48,942 bases of DNA from Acidaminococcus hominis. Its GTDB lineage: Bacteria > Bacillota > Negativicutes > Acidaminococcales > Acidaminococcaceae. The first letter of the stretch is position 1. Each line of letters opens with the position of its first letter. The DNA is taken from NCBI RefSeq assembly GCF_900291475.1, contig NZ_OLMM01000005.1, positions 931,135 through 980,076 of the forward strand, written 5' to 3'. Below are positions 25,939 through 34,137 of this stretch, piece by piece. The position numbers and the translations under genes are program-made. The notes under the pieces are model-generated. The model had not been told where the DNA came from. It saw nothing but the letters and a program-made list of their open reading frames with translations, and ran no database searches.

Positions 25939-26550
25939 ATGAACAATGAACAGCTGAAATCTTTAGGCCTGAGTGATGATGTCATCCAGCAGATCCTGGA
26001 TGACCAGGGTAAGAACTTTGTGCCGAAATCCCGTTTCAATGAGGTGAACGAGGGAAAAAAGGCACTGGAAGCCCAAATGACTGAACGGGACGCCCAAATG
26101 AAGGACCTGGAGACGAAAGCCAAAGGGAATGACGAATTGCAAAAGCAGATCCAGAGCTTGCAGGAAGCTAATAAGAAGCAGAAAGAAGCCTATGATGGGC
26201 AGATCCACCAGATGAAAGTGAATAATGCCCTCTCTGCTGCCTTAGTGGCTGCTCACGCCAAAAACGTGGACGCTGTTAAGGCCATGCTGCATATGGACAA
26301 GTACGAACTGGCAGAAGACGGTTCCATCAAGGGCATGGCTGATGCCATTTCCAAAGTCAAGACGGAAAATGCCTGGGCTTTTGATGATAAGCCGGCAGCC
26401 GGGGGAAATAAGCCTACCATTAAGCTGGGCGGCTTCCAACCGGGTGAAGGGGCAGATGGCAGCGGGAAAGGCGACCATGTAGCTTCTGACAGCGAAATCA
26501 TCTGGAATGCCATGCACGGCCGATTCCCTGCAATGAGTAAGGAGGAATAA
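25939..26550 (+). CDS. Capsid scaffolding protein (gp20/DUF4355-like)
   Basis: A 203-residue protein: short N-terminal helix (LKSLGLSDDVIQQILDD), long coiled coil (about 35-95), then a segment VNNALSAALVAAHAKNVDAVKAML and a Gly/Asp-rich tail. This is the usual minor structural GP20-type scaffold, placed directly before the major capsid gene. It would direct procapsid assembly and leave before DNA packaging. Confidence 0.9.
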   Translation: MNNEQLKSLGLSDDVIQQILDDQGKNFVPKSRFNEVNEGKKALEAQMTERDAQMKDLETKAKGNDELQKQIQSLQEANKKQKEAYDGQIHQMKVNNALSAALVAAHAKNVDAVKAMLHMDKYELAEDGSIKGMADAISKVKTENAWAFDDKPAAGGNKPTIKLGGFQPGEGADGSGKGDHVASDSEIIWNAMHGRFPAMSKEE

Positions 26551-26551
26551 C

Positions 26552-27460
26552 ATGCCGAACGCTTTTGAAAAAACTCAAATTTTCCAGACGCTGCTGGATC
26601 AGCAGATTACCCAGGAAGCCACTTCCAACTTTCTGGAAGCCAATGCCGGCCAGGTCATTTACAACGGCGGCGATACCGTAAAGATCCCGACGATCACTAC
26701 GGACGGTCTGAGCGACTACGACCGACAGACTGGTTACCCCAGCGGCGCTGTTACCCTGGCCTACGAAACCATGAAAATGACCCAGGACCGGGCCCAGAGC
26801 TTTAATATCGACGCCATGGATGTGAATGAAACCAATTATATGGTGAATGTGGGCAATATCATGGGAGTATTTCAGAGAGAAAAGGTAATCCCTGAAATTG
26901 ATCTATATCGGTGGAACCAGATTTTCCTGGCTACGGAAGGAGCAAAACATTCCACGGCGAAATCCCTGACCAAAGATATTATCCTGGACGAACTCCAGGC
27001 AGACATTACGGCGGTGGAAGATAAAGCTGGGACCCGAAACGGCCTTGTAATTGTGATGAATATCAACACTGCTTCCCTGCTGAACAGTGCCCTAGACAAA
27101 AAACTGGACCCTGTTACTTTCACTTCCGGAGAAATCCACACGGAAGTAAAAGGACTGGATGGAATCCCCATCATTAAGGTCTCCAGTACCCGTATGAATA
27201 CGAAAGTAACCAAGGACACCAGCACGAAGGCACTGAAAGCTGCCGGCGCTGCTATTAACTGGCTGATTTTCCCCCAGTTTGCTCCCATTGCTGTGTCCAA
27301 AACGGATACGGTCCGGATCTTCAGTCCTAACGGAGAAGCCGGCTATCCTGCATACCAGGGTGCCAATGCCTGGCATGTAGACTACCGGAAGTTCCATGAT
27401 ATTTGGATCCCCAAGAACCGACTGGACGCCTTCTATGCCCATGTTGACCCTGCAGCCTGA
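26552..27460 (+). CDS. Major capsid protein
   Basis: A 302-residue protein placed between scaffold and head-tail connectors. An N-terminal arm (EKTQIFQTLLDQQITQEATSNFLEANAGQVIYNGGDTVKIPTI) and the central E-loop-like and spine regions fit an HK97-fold coat protein of the type seen in Firmicute PBSX/Mu-like phages. GGAGG stands eight bases before the ATG, the strongest ribosome site in this part, suiting high expression. Confidence 0.9.
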   Translation: MPNAFEKTQIFQTLLDQQITQEATSNFLEANAGQVIYNGGDTVKIPTITTDGLSDYDRQTGYPSGAVTLAYETMKMTQDRAQSFNIDAMDVNETNYMVNVGNIMGVFQREKVIPEIDLYRWNQIFLATEGAKHSTAKSLTKDIILDELQADITAVEDKAGTRNGLVIVMNINTASLLNSALDKKLDPVTFTSGEIHTEVKGLDGIPIIKVSSTRMNTKVTKDTSTKALKAAGAAINWLIFPQFAPIAVSKTDTVRIFSPNGEAGYPAYQGANAWHVDYRKFHDIWIPKNRLDAFYAHVDPAA

Positions 27461-27476
27461 CGGAAGGGTGATGTAA

Positions 27477-27851
27477 ATGGACAATAAACCAACGGCAGCT
27501 GACTGTGGGACCTACATCACGGCTTTGACCGGATACCAGCCTACGGCGGAAGACGGCGTACTGCTGGGCATCCTGCTGGATACAGAAGAACAGCTGATCC
27601 TGAACGAAACTGCCCAGGATTCGCTGCCTTCTGCCCTGTATGGCACCCTGCGGGATGCTGCCTGCAGTCGTTTTCTGATGACAAAGAAGGAAACGGTGCT
27701 GGGCAGCGACAGCCTCCAGGTGGTCAAAAGCATTTCTGAAGGAGATGTATCTGTCTCCCTGGATGGATCCACTGCGGAAGCTCGATTGGATGCTCTGATC
27801 CAGGAACTGGCAAAGGAGGACCTGTCATGTTTCCGAAAATTGCGGTGGTGA
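27477..27851 (+). CDS. Head-tail connector, adaptor (gp6/gp15-like)
   Basis: A 124-residue helical protein. The pattern of residues 1-75 (AADCGTYITALTGYQPTAEDGVLLGILLDTEEQLIL...LYGTLRDAACSRFLM) is that of SPP1 gp15/HK97 gp6 adaptors, which bind the portal and extend the neck. It follows the capsid gene and overlaps the next by 25 bases. Confidence 0.85.
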   Translation: MDNKPTAADCGTYITALTGYQPTAEDGVLLGILLDTEEQLILNETAQDSLPSALYGTLRDAACSRFLMTKKETVLGSDSLQVVKSISEGDVSVSLDGSTAEARLDALIQELAKEDLSCFRKLRW

Positions 27852-28198
27852 AAAAAGCTGTACAGAGCCTCTATGATGCCACAGCGACAGTTTCCACCTG
27901 GAAGAAAGAAAAGAATGCCAGCAATATTACCAGGGAAAAGCTGCAGCAACTGGGAGAAACCCGCTGCCGTGTGGTTTATCGGTCTGTGCCAGCAGCCCAG
28001 GGGAATGATACGGCTGACCTGCTGCCCGTTGAGATATCCATGAACTACGATGCTGAAACATTGACTATCCCCCCAGGAAGCCGGATCCATATTAAATGGG
28101 ATGATGGCAGAGAAGAAGACTTCCAGAATTCTTCTTTTCCGGCCGTCTATTCCCATCATGGGTCCGTCCAGCTGGAAAGAGTGGGGAGACGGCCATGA
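27827..28198 (+). CDS. Head closure / minor capsid protein
   Basis: A 123-residue mostly beta protein (ETRCRVVYRS...AETLTIPPGSRIHIKWDDG...YSHHGSVQLERVGRRP). Gene order and the TIPPGS-type motif fit head-closure 'minor capsid' proteins that plug the neck under the adaptor. It overlaps both neighbours, so translation is coupled. Confidence 0.75.
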   Translation: MFPKIAVVKKAVQSLYDATATVSTWKKEKNASNITREKLQQLGETRCRVVYRSVPAAQGNDTADLLPVEISMNYDAETLTIPPGSRIHIKWDDGREEDFQNSSFPAVYSHHGSVQLERVGRRP

Positions 28199-28596
28199 GC
28201 GTAAAAGTGGATGTATCCGGTTTTGCAAAGTACCGGGCCAGCCTGGGCAATGCAAAAGTGGAACAGCATATCCAGGGGGCCTTGAAAGAAACAGTCATAA
28301 CCGCGTTGGGAGCCACAAAGAAGGCTACACCTGTAATTACGGGTACCCTGCGCCGGGAATGGAAGGTGACTCCCGTCATGAAAGAGGGAACGGCCTATGT
28401 GGCCTCTCTCTACAATGACACAAAATACGCCCCCTATGTGGAATACGGGCACCGGACCAATCGAAAAGATGGCTCCCATGGATGGGTGGAAGGACAGTAC
28501 ATGATGACCAATGCCTGCAAGCAGGTACAGGCAGAGACTGGTAAAATCGGCAAGAAGCACATCCAGGCCATGCTGGCAGAAATGGGGATGAAATGA
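28195..28596 (+). CDS. HK97 gp10-like tail-completion protein
   Basis: A 133-residue protein with the HK97 gp10 family pattern: ALKETVITALGATKKATPVITGTLRREWKV...APYVEYGHR, where 'ATPVxTGxLRxSW ... YVEYG' is the family hallmark. These proteins complete the neck or tail top. ATGA overlaps at both ends. Confidence 0.9.
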   Translation: MSVKVDVSGFAKYRASLGNAKVEQHIQGALKETVITALGATKKATPVITGTLRREWKVTPVMKEGTAYVASLYNDTKYAPYVEYGHRTNRKDGSHGWVEGQYMMTNACKQVQAETGKIGKKHIQAMLAEMGMK

Positions 28597-29006
28597 CCAA
28601 CCAGACTGTGATCAACGCCATAGCCCTGGCCCTGGAGCCCCTGCAGGCTACTGTGTATGTGACGGAAGCCAAACAGGATATCCGGGACGGGGATATTATA
28701 GTCATGGCCACGGGCACCATGAGCAGCCGGCTGACAGCCTGGCGCTACAGCGTGGGTTATTCCTTTGACGTGGTTTATCTGTCAGAAGACAAGGAAAAGG
28801 CCCTGGCTGTGGCTGATGACCTATTCGAGCTTTTGGAAGAAATCAATACTGACGACGGCCGGATCCGCGGATCCGGCTTTTCCTATCACTGGGCAGACGG
28901 TGCTCTGCATTTTCTTGTGACCTATCAGGTGCTCCTGACCAGGGCACAGGAACAAGGGCCTATGATGAAACATCTGACCATCAATGGAGGGATCAAAAAT
29001 GGATGA
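28593..29006 (+). CDS. Tail terminator-like protein
   Basis: A 137-residue alpha/beta protein (NAIALALEPLQATVYVTEAKQDIRDGDIIVMATG...FDVVYLSEDKEKALAVADDLFELLEEI...FHYHW-type strand...LVTYQVLL). Its place between gp10-like and sheath genes and its length fit tail terminators, which stop tube growth and join head to tail. It overlaps both neighbours. Confidence 0.78.
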   Translation: MTNQTVINAIALALEPLQATVYVTEAKQDIRDGDIIVMATGTMSSRLTAWRYSVGYSFDVVYLSEDKEKALAVADDLFELLEEINTDDGRIRGSGFSYHWADGALHFLVTYQVLLTRAQEQGPMMKHLTINGGIKNG

Positions 29007-29172
29007 AATGGCAATGGGCGGCCCTTCTTTTACAAAAGAGCTGCTGCTGCAGAGTAAAAAGTATGAAGGTTATGTGGATATCCTGGAAGCACTCCTGGAT
29101 GACGACAAGCTTTATACCAGCGAAGAGGTGGATTCTCTGATCTCCACCTTTATGAAAAGGAGCGTGAACTGA
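28999..29172 (+). CDS. Small phage structural-region protein
   Basis: A 57-residue acidic helical protein (MDEMAMGGPSFTKELLLQ...). The ATG at 28999 follows TGGAGGGATC, and its stop overlaps the sheath start (TGATGA). Short proteins in this slot are common in PBSX-like phages; their role is unknown. Confidence 0.6.
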   Translation: MDEMAMGGPSFTKELLLQSKKYEGYVDILEALLDDDKLYTSEEVDSLISTFMKRSVN

Positions 29173-30488
29173 TGAGCTACGGCGGTGGTACTTTCCTTGT
29201 GCAGAATAAAGTCCTGCCAGGTACTTATATCAACTTTGTCAGTGTAGCCAAGGCCTCTTCTGAGCTGTCTGACCGGGGTTATGCGGCCCTGGGGCTGGAA
29301 CTTGACTGGGGCCCGGACAAGCAGGTCTTTACTGTAGAACAGGAAGACTTTCAGACCGACGCCCAGAAGTATTTCGGGTACGACTATACGGATCAGAAAA
29401 TGAAAGGGCTGAGAGATTTGTTCCTGAACCTGAAGACGCTGTACTGTTACCGGCTGAACAGCGGCGGGGCAAAGGCCCTGTCTGATTTCTGTGAAGCCAA
29501 ATACAGCGGGATTTGTGGGAACAAGATCATGATTACGATTTCCGCCAATGTGGATGATACGGCAAAGTTTGACGTATGCACCTATTTTGACGGGGACCTG
29601 AAAGACCGGCAGACCGGGGTTAAGACCCTGGCCGACCTGGACGACAACGACTATGTAAGGTGGATTGATACAGCCAATATTGCGGTGACCGCTGGCACAT
29701 ACCTGTCCGGTGGGACCAATGGCACAGCGGCTACCGGATCCACCCATAGCGATTTTCTGGCACAGCTGGAATCTTATTCTTTTAATATCCTGGGATGCCT
29801 GTCTACGGATGATACGATCAAGAGCCTGTATCTGTCCTATACCAAACGGATGAGGGACGATGTGGGGGCCAAATTCCAGTGCATCGGCTATAACAAATCC
29901 GGGGACTATGAAGGGTGGATCAACTGTACTACAGGGGTAAAGGATGCGGACTTCCCGGAATCAGCCCTGATTTACTGGCTGGTAGGGGCAGAAGCTTCCT
30001 GCCAGGTAAATCGAACCGTGGGGAATAAAGAATATGATGGGGAATTTATTCCGATTGTCAAAACCAAGCAAACGGATCTGAAAAACCAGATTTTAAATGG
30101 GGAACTTTGCTTCCATCAGGCAAATGGCAGTGAATTTTATGTGCTGAAGGATATCAACAGCCTGACTAGTTTCACAAAGGCTAAAAATAAGAACTTCAGG
30201 CTGAACCAGGTCATGCGCGTCCTGGATCAGTGGGGTAATGATATTGCCGTCCTTTTTGGAAAGTATTATATGGACAAGGAACAGAACCTGGCTCCCGGCC
30301 GGACCAACTTCTGGAATGACATTGTGGACTATTCTCAGAAGCTGGAAGGGATTGGGGCCATTGATACCTTTGATACTGACAGCTTAAAAGTGGAGCAGGG
30401 AGAAGAAAAGGAATCTGTGGCGGTTACTGTGACCATCGATCCTGCAGTGGCCATGGAAAAATGTTATATGTACTGCTATGTAGCCTAA
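29172..30488 (+). CDS. Tail sheath protein, XkdK-like
   Basis: A 438-residue contractile tail sheath. The start (YGGGTFLVQNKVLPGTYINFVSVA) and later GLRDLFLNLKTLYCYRLNSGG, with a C-terminal stretch VAVTVTIDPAVAMEKCYMYCYV, match the PBSX XkdK family. Its presence makes the phage a myovirus. Next comes the tube gene, in the standard sheath-tube order. Confidence 0.93.
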   Translation: MSYGGGTFLVQNKVLPGTYINFVSVAKASSELSDRGYAALGLELDWGPDKQVFTVEQEDFQTDAQKYFGYDYTDQKMKGLRDLFLNLKTLYCYRLNSGGAKALSDFCEAKYSGICGNKIMITISANVDDTAKFDVCTYFDGDLKDRQTGVKTLADLDDNDYVRWIDTANIAVTAGTYLSGGTNGTAATGSTHSDFLAQLESYSFNILGCLSTDDTIKSLYLSYTKRMRDDVGAKFQCIGYNKSGDYEGWINCTTGVKDADFPESALIYWLVGAEASCQVNRTVGNKEYDGEFIPIVKTKQTDLKNQILNGELCFHQANGSEFYVLKDINSLTSFTKAKNKNFRLNQVMRVLDQWGNDIAVLFGKYYMDKEQNLAPGRTNFWNDIVDYSQKLEGIGAIDTFDTDSLKVEQGEEKESVAVTVTIDPAVAMEKCYMYCYVA

Positions 30489-30504
30489 GAGGGGGTGAAG
30501 TACA

Positions 30505-30978
30505 ATGGCTAAACTGATGAACGCCAAAGATGCGGTATGGGCTGGTATGGGGTCCGTTTACATTACCCTGGACAATAACAGGATCTGCCTGATCCAGGCA
30601 GTGCATGTAACGGCCAAATACAAGAAGGACAAGAAAAAAGTCAATATTATGGGAACAACGGTAGTCGGAAACAAGGGCGGCAGCCTGACGTATTCCGGCA
30701 GCCTGAGCCAGTATTACAACACGTCCCTTTTTCGGAAGTATTTAAAACGGTACCAGGACACAGGAGAAGATTTCTACTTTGATGTAATTCTGACCAACGA
30801 AGACAAGACGTCTGCGGCCGGGAAACAAACTGTAATTTTGAAAAACTGCAACTTTGATGATGGTACAATCGCTGAACTGCAGGCAGGCGGGGACGTTCTC
30901 GTGGAAGAGTCCAATTTTACGTATGAACGATTTGAAATGCCGGATGAATTTGCCACTCTGGACGGCATGAAGGCATAA
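30505..30978 (+). CDS. Tail tube protein, XkdM-like
   Basis: A 157-residue tube protein: MNAKDAVWAGMGSVYITLDNNRICLIQAVHVTAKYKKDKKKVNIMGTT is the typical XkdM start, and DEDFYFDVILTNEDKTS-type strands follow. It forms hexameric rings inside the sheath. GGGGGTG precedes the ATG. Confidence 0.92.
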   Translation: MAKLMNAKDAVWAGMGSVYITLDNNRICLIQAVHVTAKYKKDKKKVNIMGTTVVGNKGGSLTYSGSLSQYYNTSLFRKYLKRYQDTGEDFYFDVILTNEDKTSAAGKQTVILKNCNFDDGTIAELQAGGDVLVEESNFTYERFEMPDEFATLDGMKA

Positions 30979-30991
30979 GGAGGAAGAAAGT

Positions 30992-31390
30992 ATGGCACTT
31001 GATGTATCTATGTTTCTGGCTAGTAAAGCAGTTCCTGTCAAGGAAACCACATATGTGGTTTCTGACCGGTTCGTCGATGCAGAAGGGAAACCAATTCCGT
31101 GGGTGCTGCGGCCCGTGTCCAGTGCAAAGGACAAGGAACTGAAACAGGCCTGCACGAACAACGGCCACTTTGACAACGGAAAATATGCTGAAATGCTTAC
31201 GGCTGAATCTGTGGTAGAACCCAATCTGGCAGATGCTACACTGCAGGACAGTTACCATGTTTACGGGAAGACTGAACTCCTGGAACAGATGCTTTATGCG
31301 GGGGAAATGAACAAGCTGCAGCTGAAGGCCCTGGCCATTAATGGCATGGCCACCCCGCTGGACGAACTTGTGGCCGAAGCAAAAAACTGA
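30992..31390 (+). CDS. Tail assembly chaperone, short form (XkdN-like, gpG analogue)
   Basis: A 132-residue protein located between tube and tape-measure genes, where lambda G-type chaperones stand. It starts MALDVSMFLASKAVPVKETTYVVSDRF. The last sense codons are GCA AAA AAC followed by TGA, that is a slippery A-AAA-AAC heptamer (31381-31387) directly before the stop. A minor fraction of ribosomes should slip back one base and add the 61-residue extension given separately. The chaperone coats the tape measure during tail assembly. Confidence 0.85.
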   Translation: MALDVSMFLASKAVPVKETTYVVSDRFVDAEGKPIPWVLRPVSSAKDKELKQACTNNGHFDNGKYAEMLTAESVVEPNLADATLQDSYHVYGKTELLEQMLYAGEMNKLQLKALAINGMATPLDELVAEAKN

Positions 31391-31572
31391 TCAGGGAGGG
31401 AGAAGGAGATTTTGCTTTTATGCACTATGCGCTGCAAAAGCTCCATATCCTTCCCAGCCAATTTGCGGCCATGAGCCGGGGCGAAAAGGCCCTGGTAATT
31501 GCGTCTATTGATTTAAGGGCGAAAGCGGAAAAGAAACAGCTGGATGATTTGGAGGCGGGACGGAATGGATAG
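31381..31572 (+). CDS. Frameshift extension of the tail assembly chaperone (gpGT analogue)
   Basis: In the -1 frame after A-AAA-AAC the reading continues LIREGEGDFAFMHYALQKLH and on to TAG at 31570-31572, 61 residues beyond the slip. The fusion would be about 193 residues (30992-31572). The extension is too short and lacks a well-spaced start of its own (the ATG at 31420 has its ribosome site 13 bases away), so frameshifting is the best reading. Lambda G/GT and PBSX relatives work this way. It overlaps the tape-measure start. Confidence 0.8.
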   Translation, partial: KKLIREGEGDFAFMHYALQKLHILPSQFAAMSRGEKALVIASIDLRAKAEKKQLDDLEAGRNG

Positions 31573-33382
31573 TCAGCAAGTCAATACGAGGTTTACGGCT
31601 ACCGATGAAGTCAGCCCGGTCCTGAAGGCTATCGGCAGCAGTGTGGAGAATCTGAATTCTGGCCTGGGGATGCTGAACCGGGCCGGCAGCCTGGTAGGCA
31701 TGACATTGGGCATTACCAGCGTGGCAGCTCTGGGAACGGCTGCGGTCCAGACAATGGACAAAGCGGTAGCCGTCTATACGGGGCTCCAGCAGCAGGAAAT
31801 CAAACTGCAGACCATTATGCACCAGCGTATGGCCGCCAACCAGCAGATGATCGACAGTATCCATGGGGTTATGACTGCCCAGACCCAATTGGGGGTTGTG
31901 GGCGGTGGCGCCCAGCGGGCAGGGGCCCAGCAGCTGGCTACATTCCTGACCCAGGCAGACAGCCTGAAAGTGCTGATCCCGGCCATGAACAACCTGGCCG
32001 TGCAGCAGGCAGGAGTCAATGTCACCAGTGAGCATATGGTAGGCCTGGGGAATCTGATGGGTAAGGTCATGCAGGGGCAGACGGCTGCCCTGACCCGCTG
32101 CGGGATTACCTTCTCTGATGCAGAAGCTCAGGTTCTGAAGTACGGGAACGAAACCGAACGGGCTGCTATGCTGGCCCAGGTCATAACCAACAATGTGGGA
32201 AAGATGAACGAAGTATTCGGACAGACCCCAGAAGGCCGCCGGGCCCAGGCGGTAAATCGCCTGGCAGGGGCCTGGGCCAATCTGGGAGCCAGGATCTCAG
32301 GGGTGAAAGCCATTATGGAGGCCGGGTTCGCCAATATGCAGGCGGACGTCCTGGCCAAAGTCACTGACGGTCTGGCATTGGCTTTTTATACAGTCGGCTA
32401 TGCTGTCTATTATGGTGTGGATGCCTTGGTGTGGTTTGGGGAAACGATTCTGCAGGTAGCGGAAAACCTGGGCCCATTCCTGGGGCTCATGGCCTTATGG
32501 TATGCAACCTATGAAGCTTGCATCATGGTTGGTACAGCGTACACGGCTGTCATGAAGGGTATGGCCCTGGCAGAAGCAGCCCATGCAGCTGTTTCGAAGG
32601 TGGGGGCTGCTATTATGGCCGTGAAACGCGACCTTGTAGTGGCATACACCGTCGCCATGGTTGGACTGCACAGTAAGACCCTTATGGCTACCATAGCTCA
32701 GACCATATTCAACGGAACCCTGCTGGCCTGCCCTGCCGTTTGGGTTGCCACGATACTGACCATCTTGATTGGTGTGATCATTGCTCTGGCTGCCCGGATG
32801 GGCACCCTGAAAGATGTGGTAAAAAGTGTATGGCATGGCATTGTGGATATTATCACCAGTGCCATCAATATCATCATCGATGGTATCAATGTATTCATCG
32901 GAGCCATGAACAAAGCGGCCAGCCTGGGCAACAAGCTGTTCCATTGGGATATCAACCCCATCAGCAAAGTGCAGCATGTCAGCAGCCAGGGAATCAAAGA
33001 CGCTGGAGACCGGTTCATCGACAACCCCAGCGAATTCATCAAAGGAATGATTCCCAAGCTTCCTGTCCCTCAGGGACCGGCGGGCATTCCCGCGGCAGGC
33101 ACCGAAAACCTGGGCAATATCAAGGACGGTGTAGGCAAGATTGCCGATAACACAGCCCGGATCGCGGACAAGATCGATATGACGGATAAAGAAATCCAAG
33201 AACTGCGGGATATGGCGGAGAAGAATACCATGGTATCCTGGCAGGAACAGCATGTGACCATCCAGGTCAGCAATGAAAACCATCTGTCCAACCAGGTGGA
33301 CGTGGACGGAATGACGTCCAGCGTGATCGAAGGGCTCAGAAGGGCTCTGGATGTAACCCAGGAAGGAGCCGTGGTGTACTGA
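31565..33382 (+). CDS. Tape measure protein
   Basis: A 605-residue protein whose length sets the tail length. It has a helical N-terminal half (SSVENLNSGLGMLNRAGSLVGM..., then GQTAALTRCGITFSDAEAQVLKYGNETERAAML), long hydrophobic segments (about 275-445, including ILTILIGVIIALAARMG) that may enter the membrane on DNA delivery, and a Pro/Gly-rich C-terminus. The 'GITFSDAEAQVLKYGNETERAA' stretch is typical of phage tape measures. A 605-residue measure predicts a fairly short tail. GGAGGCGG precedes the ATG at 31565. Confidence 0.9.
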   Translation: MDSQQVNTRFTATDEVSPVLKAIGSSVENLNSGLGMLNRAGSLVGMTLGITSVAALGTAAVQTMDKAVAVYTGLQQQEIKLQTIMHQRMAANQQMIDSIHGVMTAQTQLGVVGGGAQRAGAQQLATFLTQADSLKVLIPAMNNLAVQQAGVNVTSEHMVGLGNLMGKVMQGQTAALTRCGITFSDAEAQVLKYGNETERAAMLAQVITNNVGKMNEVFGQTPEGRRAQAVNRLAGAWANLGARISGVKAIMEAGFANMQADVLAKVTDGLALAFYTVGYAVYYGVDALVWFGETILQVAENLGPFLGLMALWYATYEACIMVGTAYTAVMKGMALAEAAHAAVSKVGAAIMAVKRDLVVAYTVAMVGLHSKTLMATIAQTIFNGTLLACPAVWVATILTILIGVIIALAARMGTLKDVVKSVWHGIVDIITSAINIIIDGINVFIGAMNKAASLGNKLFHWDINPISKVQHVSSQGIKDAGDRFIDNPSEFIKGMIPKLPVPQGPAGIPAAGTENLGNIKDGVGKIADNTARIADKIDMTDKEIQELRDMAEKNTMVSWQEQHVTIQVSNENHLSNQVDVDGMTSSVIEGLRRALDVTQEGAVVY

Positions 33383-34137
33383 TGTATTACATGTTCATGG
33401 GTACCATGCAGGTCCCGATACCACCAGCCACCCTGCGGACCCGGATCCGGAATAGGAACCGGACCATCTCCCTGGTGAACCGGGGCGAAATCAACATCCT
33501 GAAGGCCACGGGGCTGACGGAGATTACTTTCAAGATGCTGCTGCCTAATGCCAACTACCCGTTCAACCAATCCATAATGGGGAAAGGATTGCATGCAGCA
33601 TTTTATATTGATCAGCTGGAAAAAATGAAGCTGGCCAGTGATCCGTTCCAGTTCATCATAGTCCGGATGACAGACGGTGGAGAACTGCTGAATATGACCA
33701 ACCTGAAGTGCACTCTGGAAGATTACAGCCTGGATGAAGATGCCCGGGAAGGGTATGACTTTTACGCCAATGTGCTGCTGAAGGAATACCGGGAATGGGG
33801 TGCCAAAAAGATCGATATCAAGACCAATGCCAACGGGGAAAAAGTGGGAACGGCAGAGACTACACGGTCTACTACAGGGAAGGGAAAAGTCCCTGACAGT
33901 GTGGTAGCCAAAGAGGGGGATACTTTGCAGACCATCTGCAAGAGAGTCCTGGGGCCTATGGCCATGAATGCGGCCATGGGGCTGCCGTTCATTAAGAAAC
34001 TGAACAAGATTGCCATACCGGCTGTTCTGACGGCCGGGCAGGTAATCAAAATGAAGAACCCACAGTATGAGGTATCTACCAAGAAGTATCTGACAGGCAC
34101 CAGTGGAGGGTTTATTAACAATGGCAGCAAGCAGTGA
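33382..34137 (+). CDS. Baseplate/tail protein with LysM-like C-terminus (XkdP-like)
   Basis: A 251-residue protein. The N-terminal two thirds (VPIPPATLRTRIRNRNRTISLVNRGEINILKATGLTEITFKMLLPN) match XkdP/gp53-type tail proteins, and residues about 180-235 (VVAKEGDTLQTICKRVLG...IAIPAVLTAGQVIKMKNP) resemble a LysM unit. It joins the tube to the baseplate hub. One-base overlap with the tape measure (TGATG). Confidence 0.82.
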   Translation: MYYMFMGTMQVPIPPATLRTRIRNRNRTISLVNRGEINILKATGLTEITFKMLLPNANYPFNQSIMGKGLHAAFYIDQLEKMKLASDPFQFIIVRMTDGGELLNMTNLKCTLEDYSLDEDAREGYDFYANVLLKEYREWGAKKIDIKTNANGEKVGTAETTRSTTGKGKVPDSVVAKEGDTLQTICKRVLGPMAMNAAMGLPFIKKLNKIAIPAVLTAGQVIKMKNPQYEVSTKKYLTGTSGGFINNGSKQ

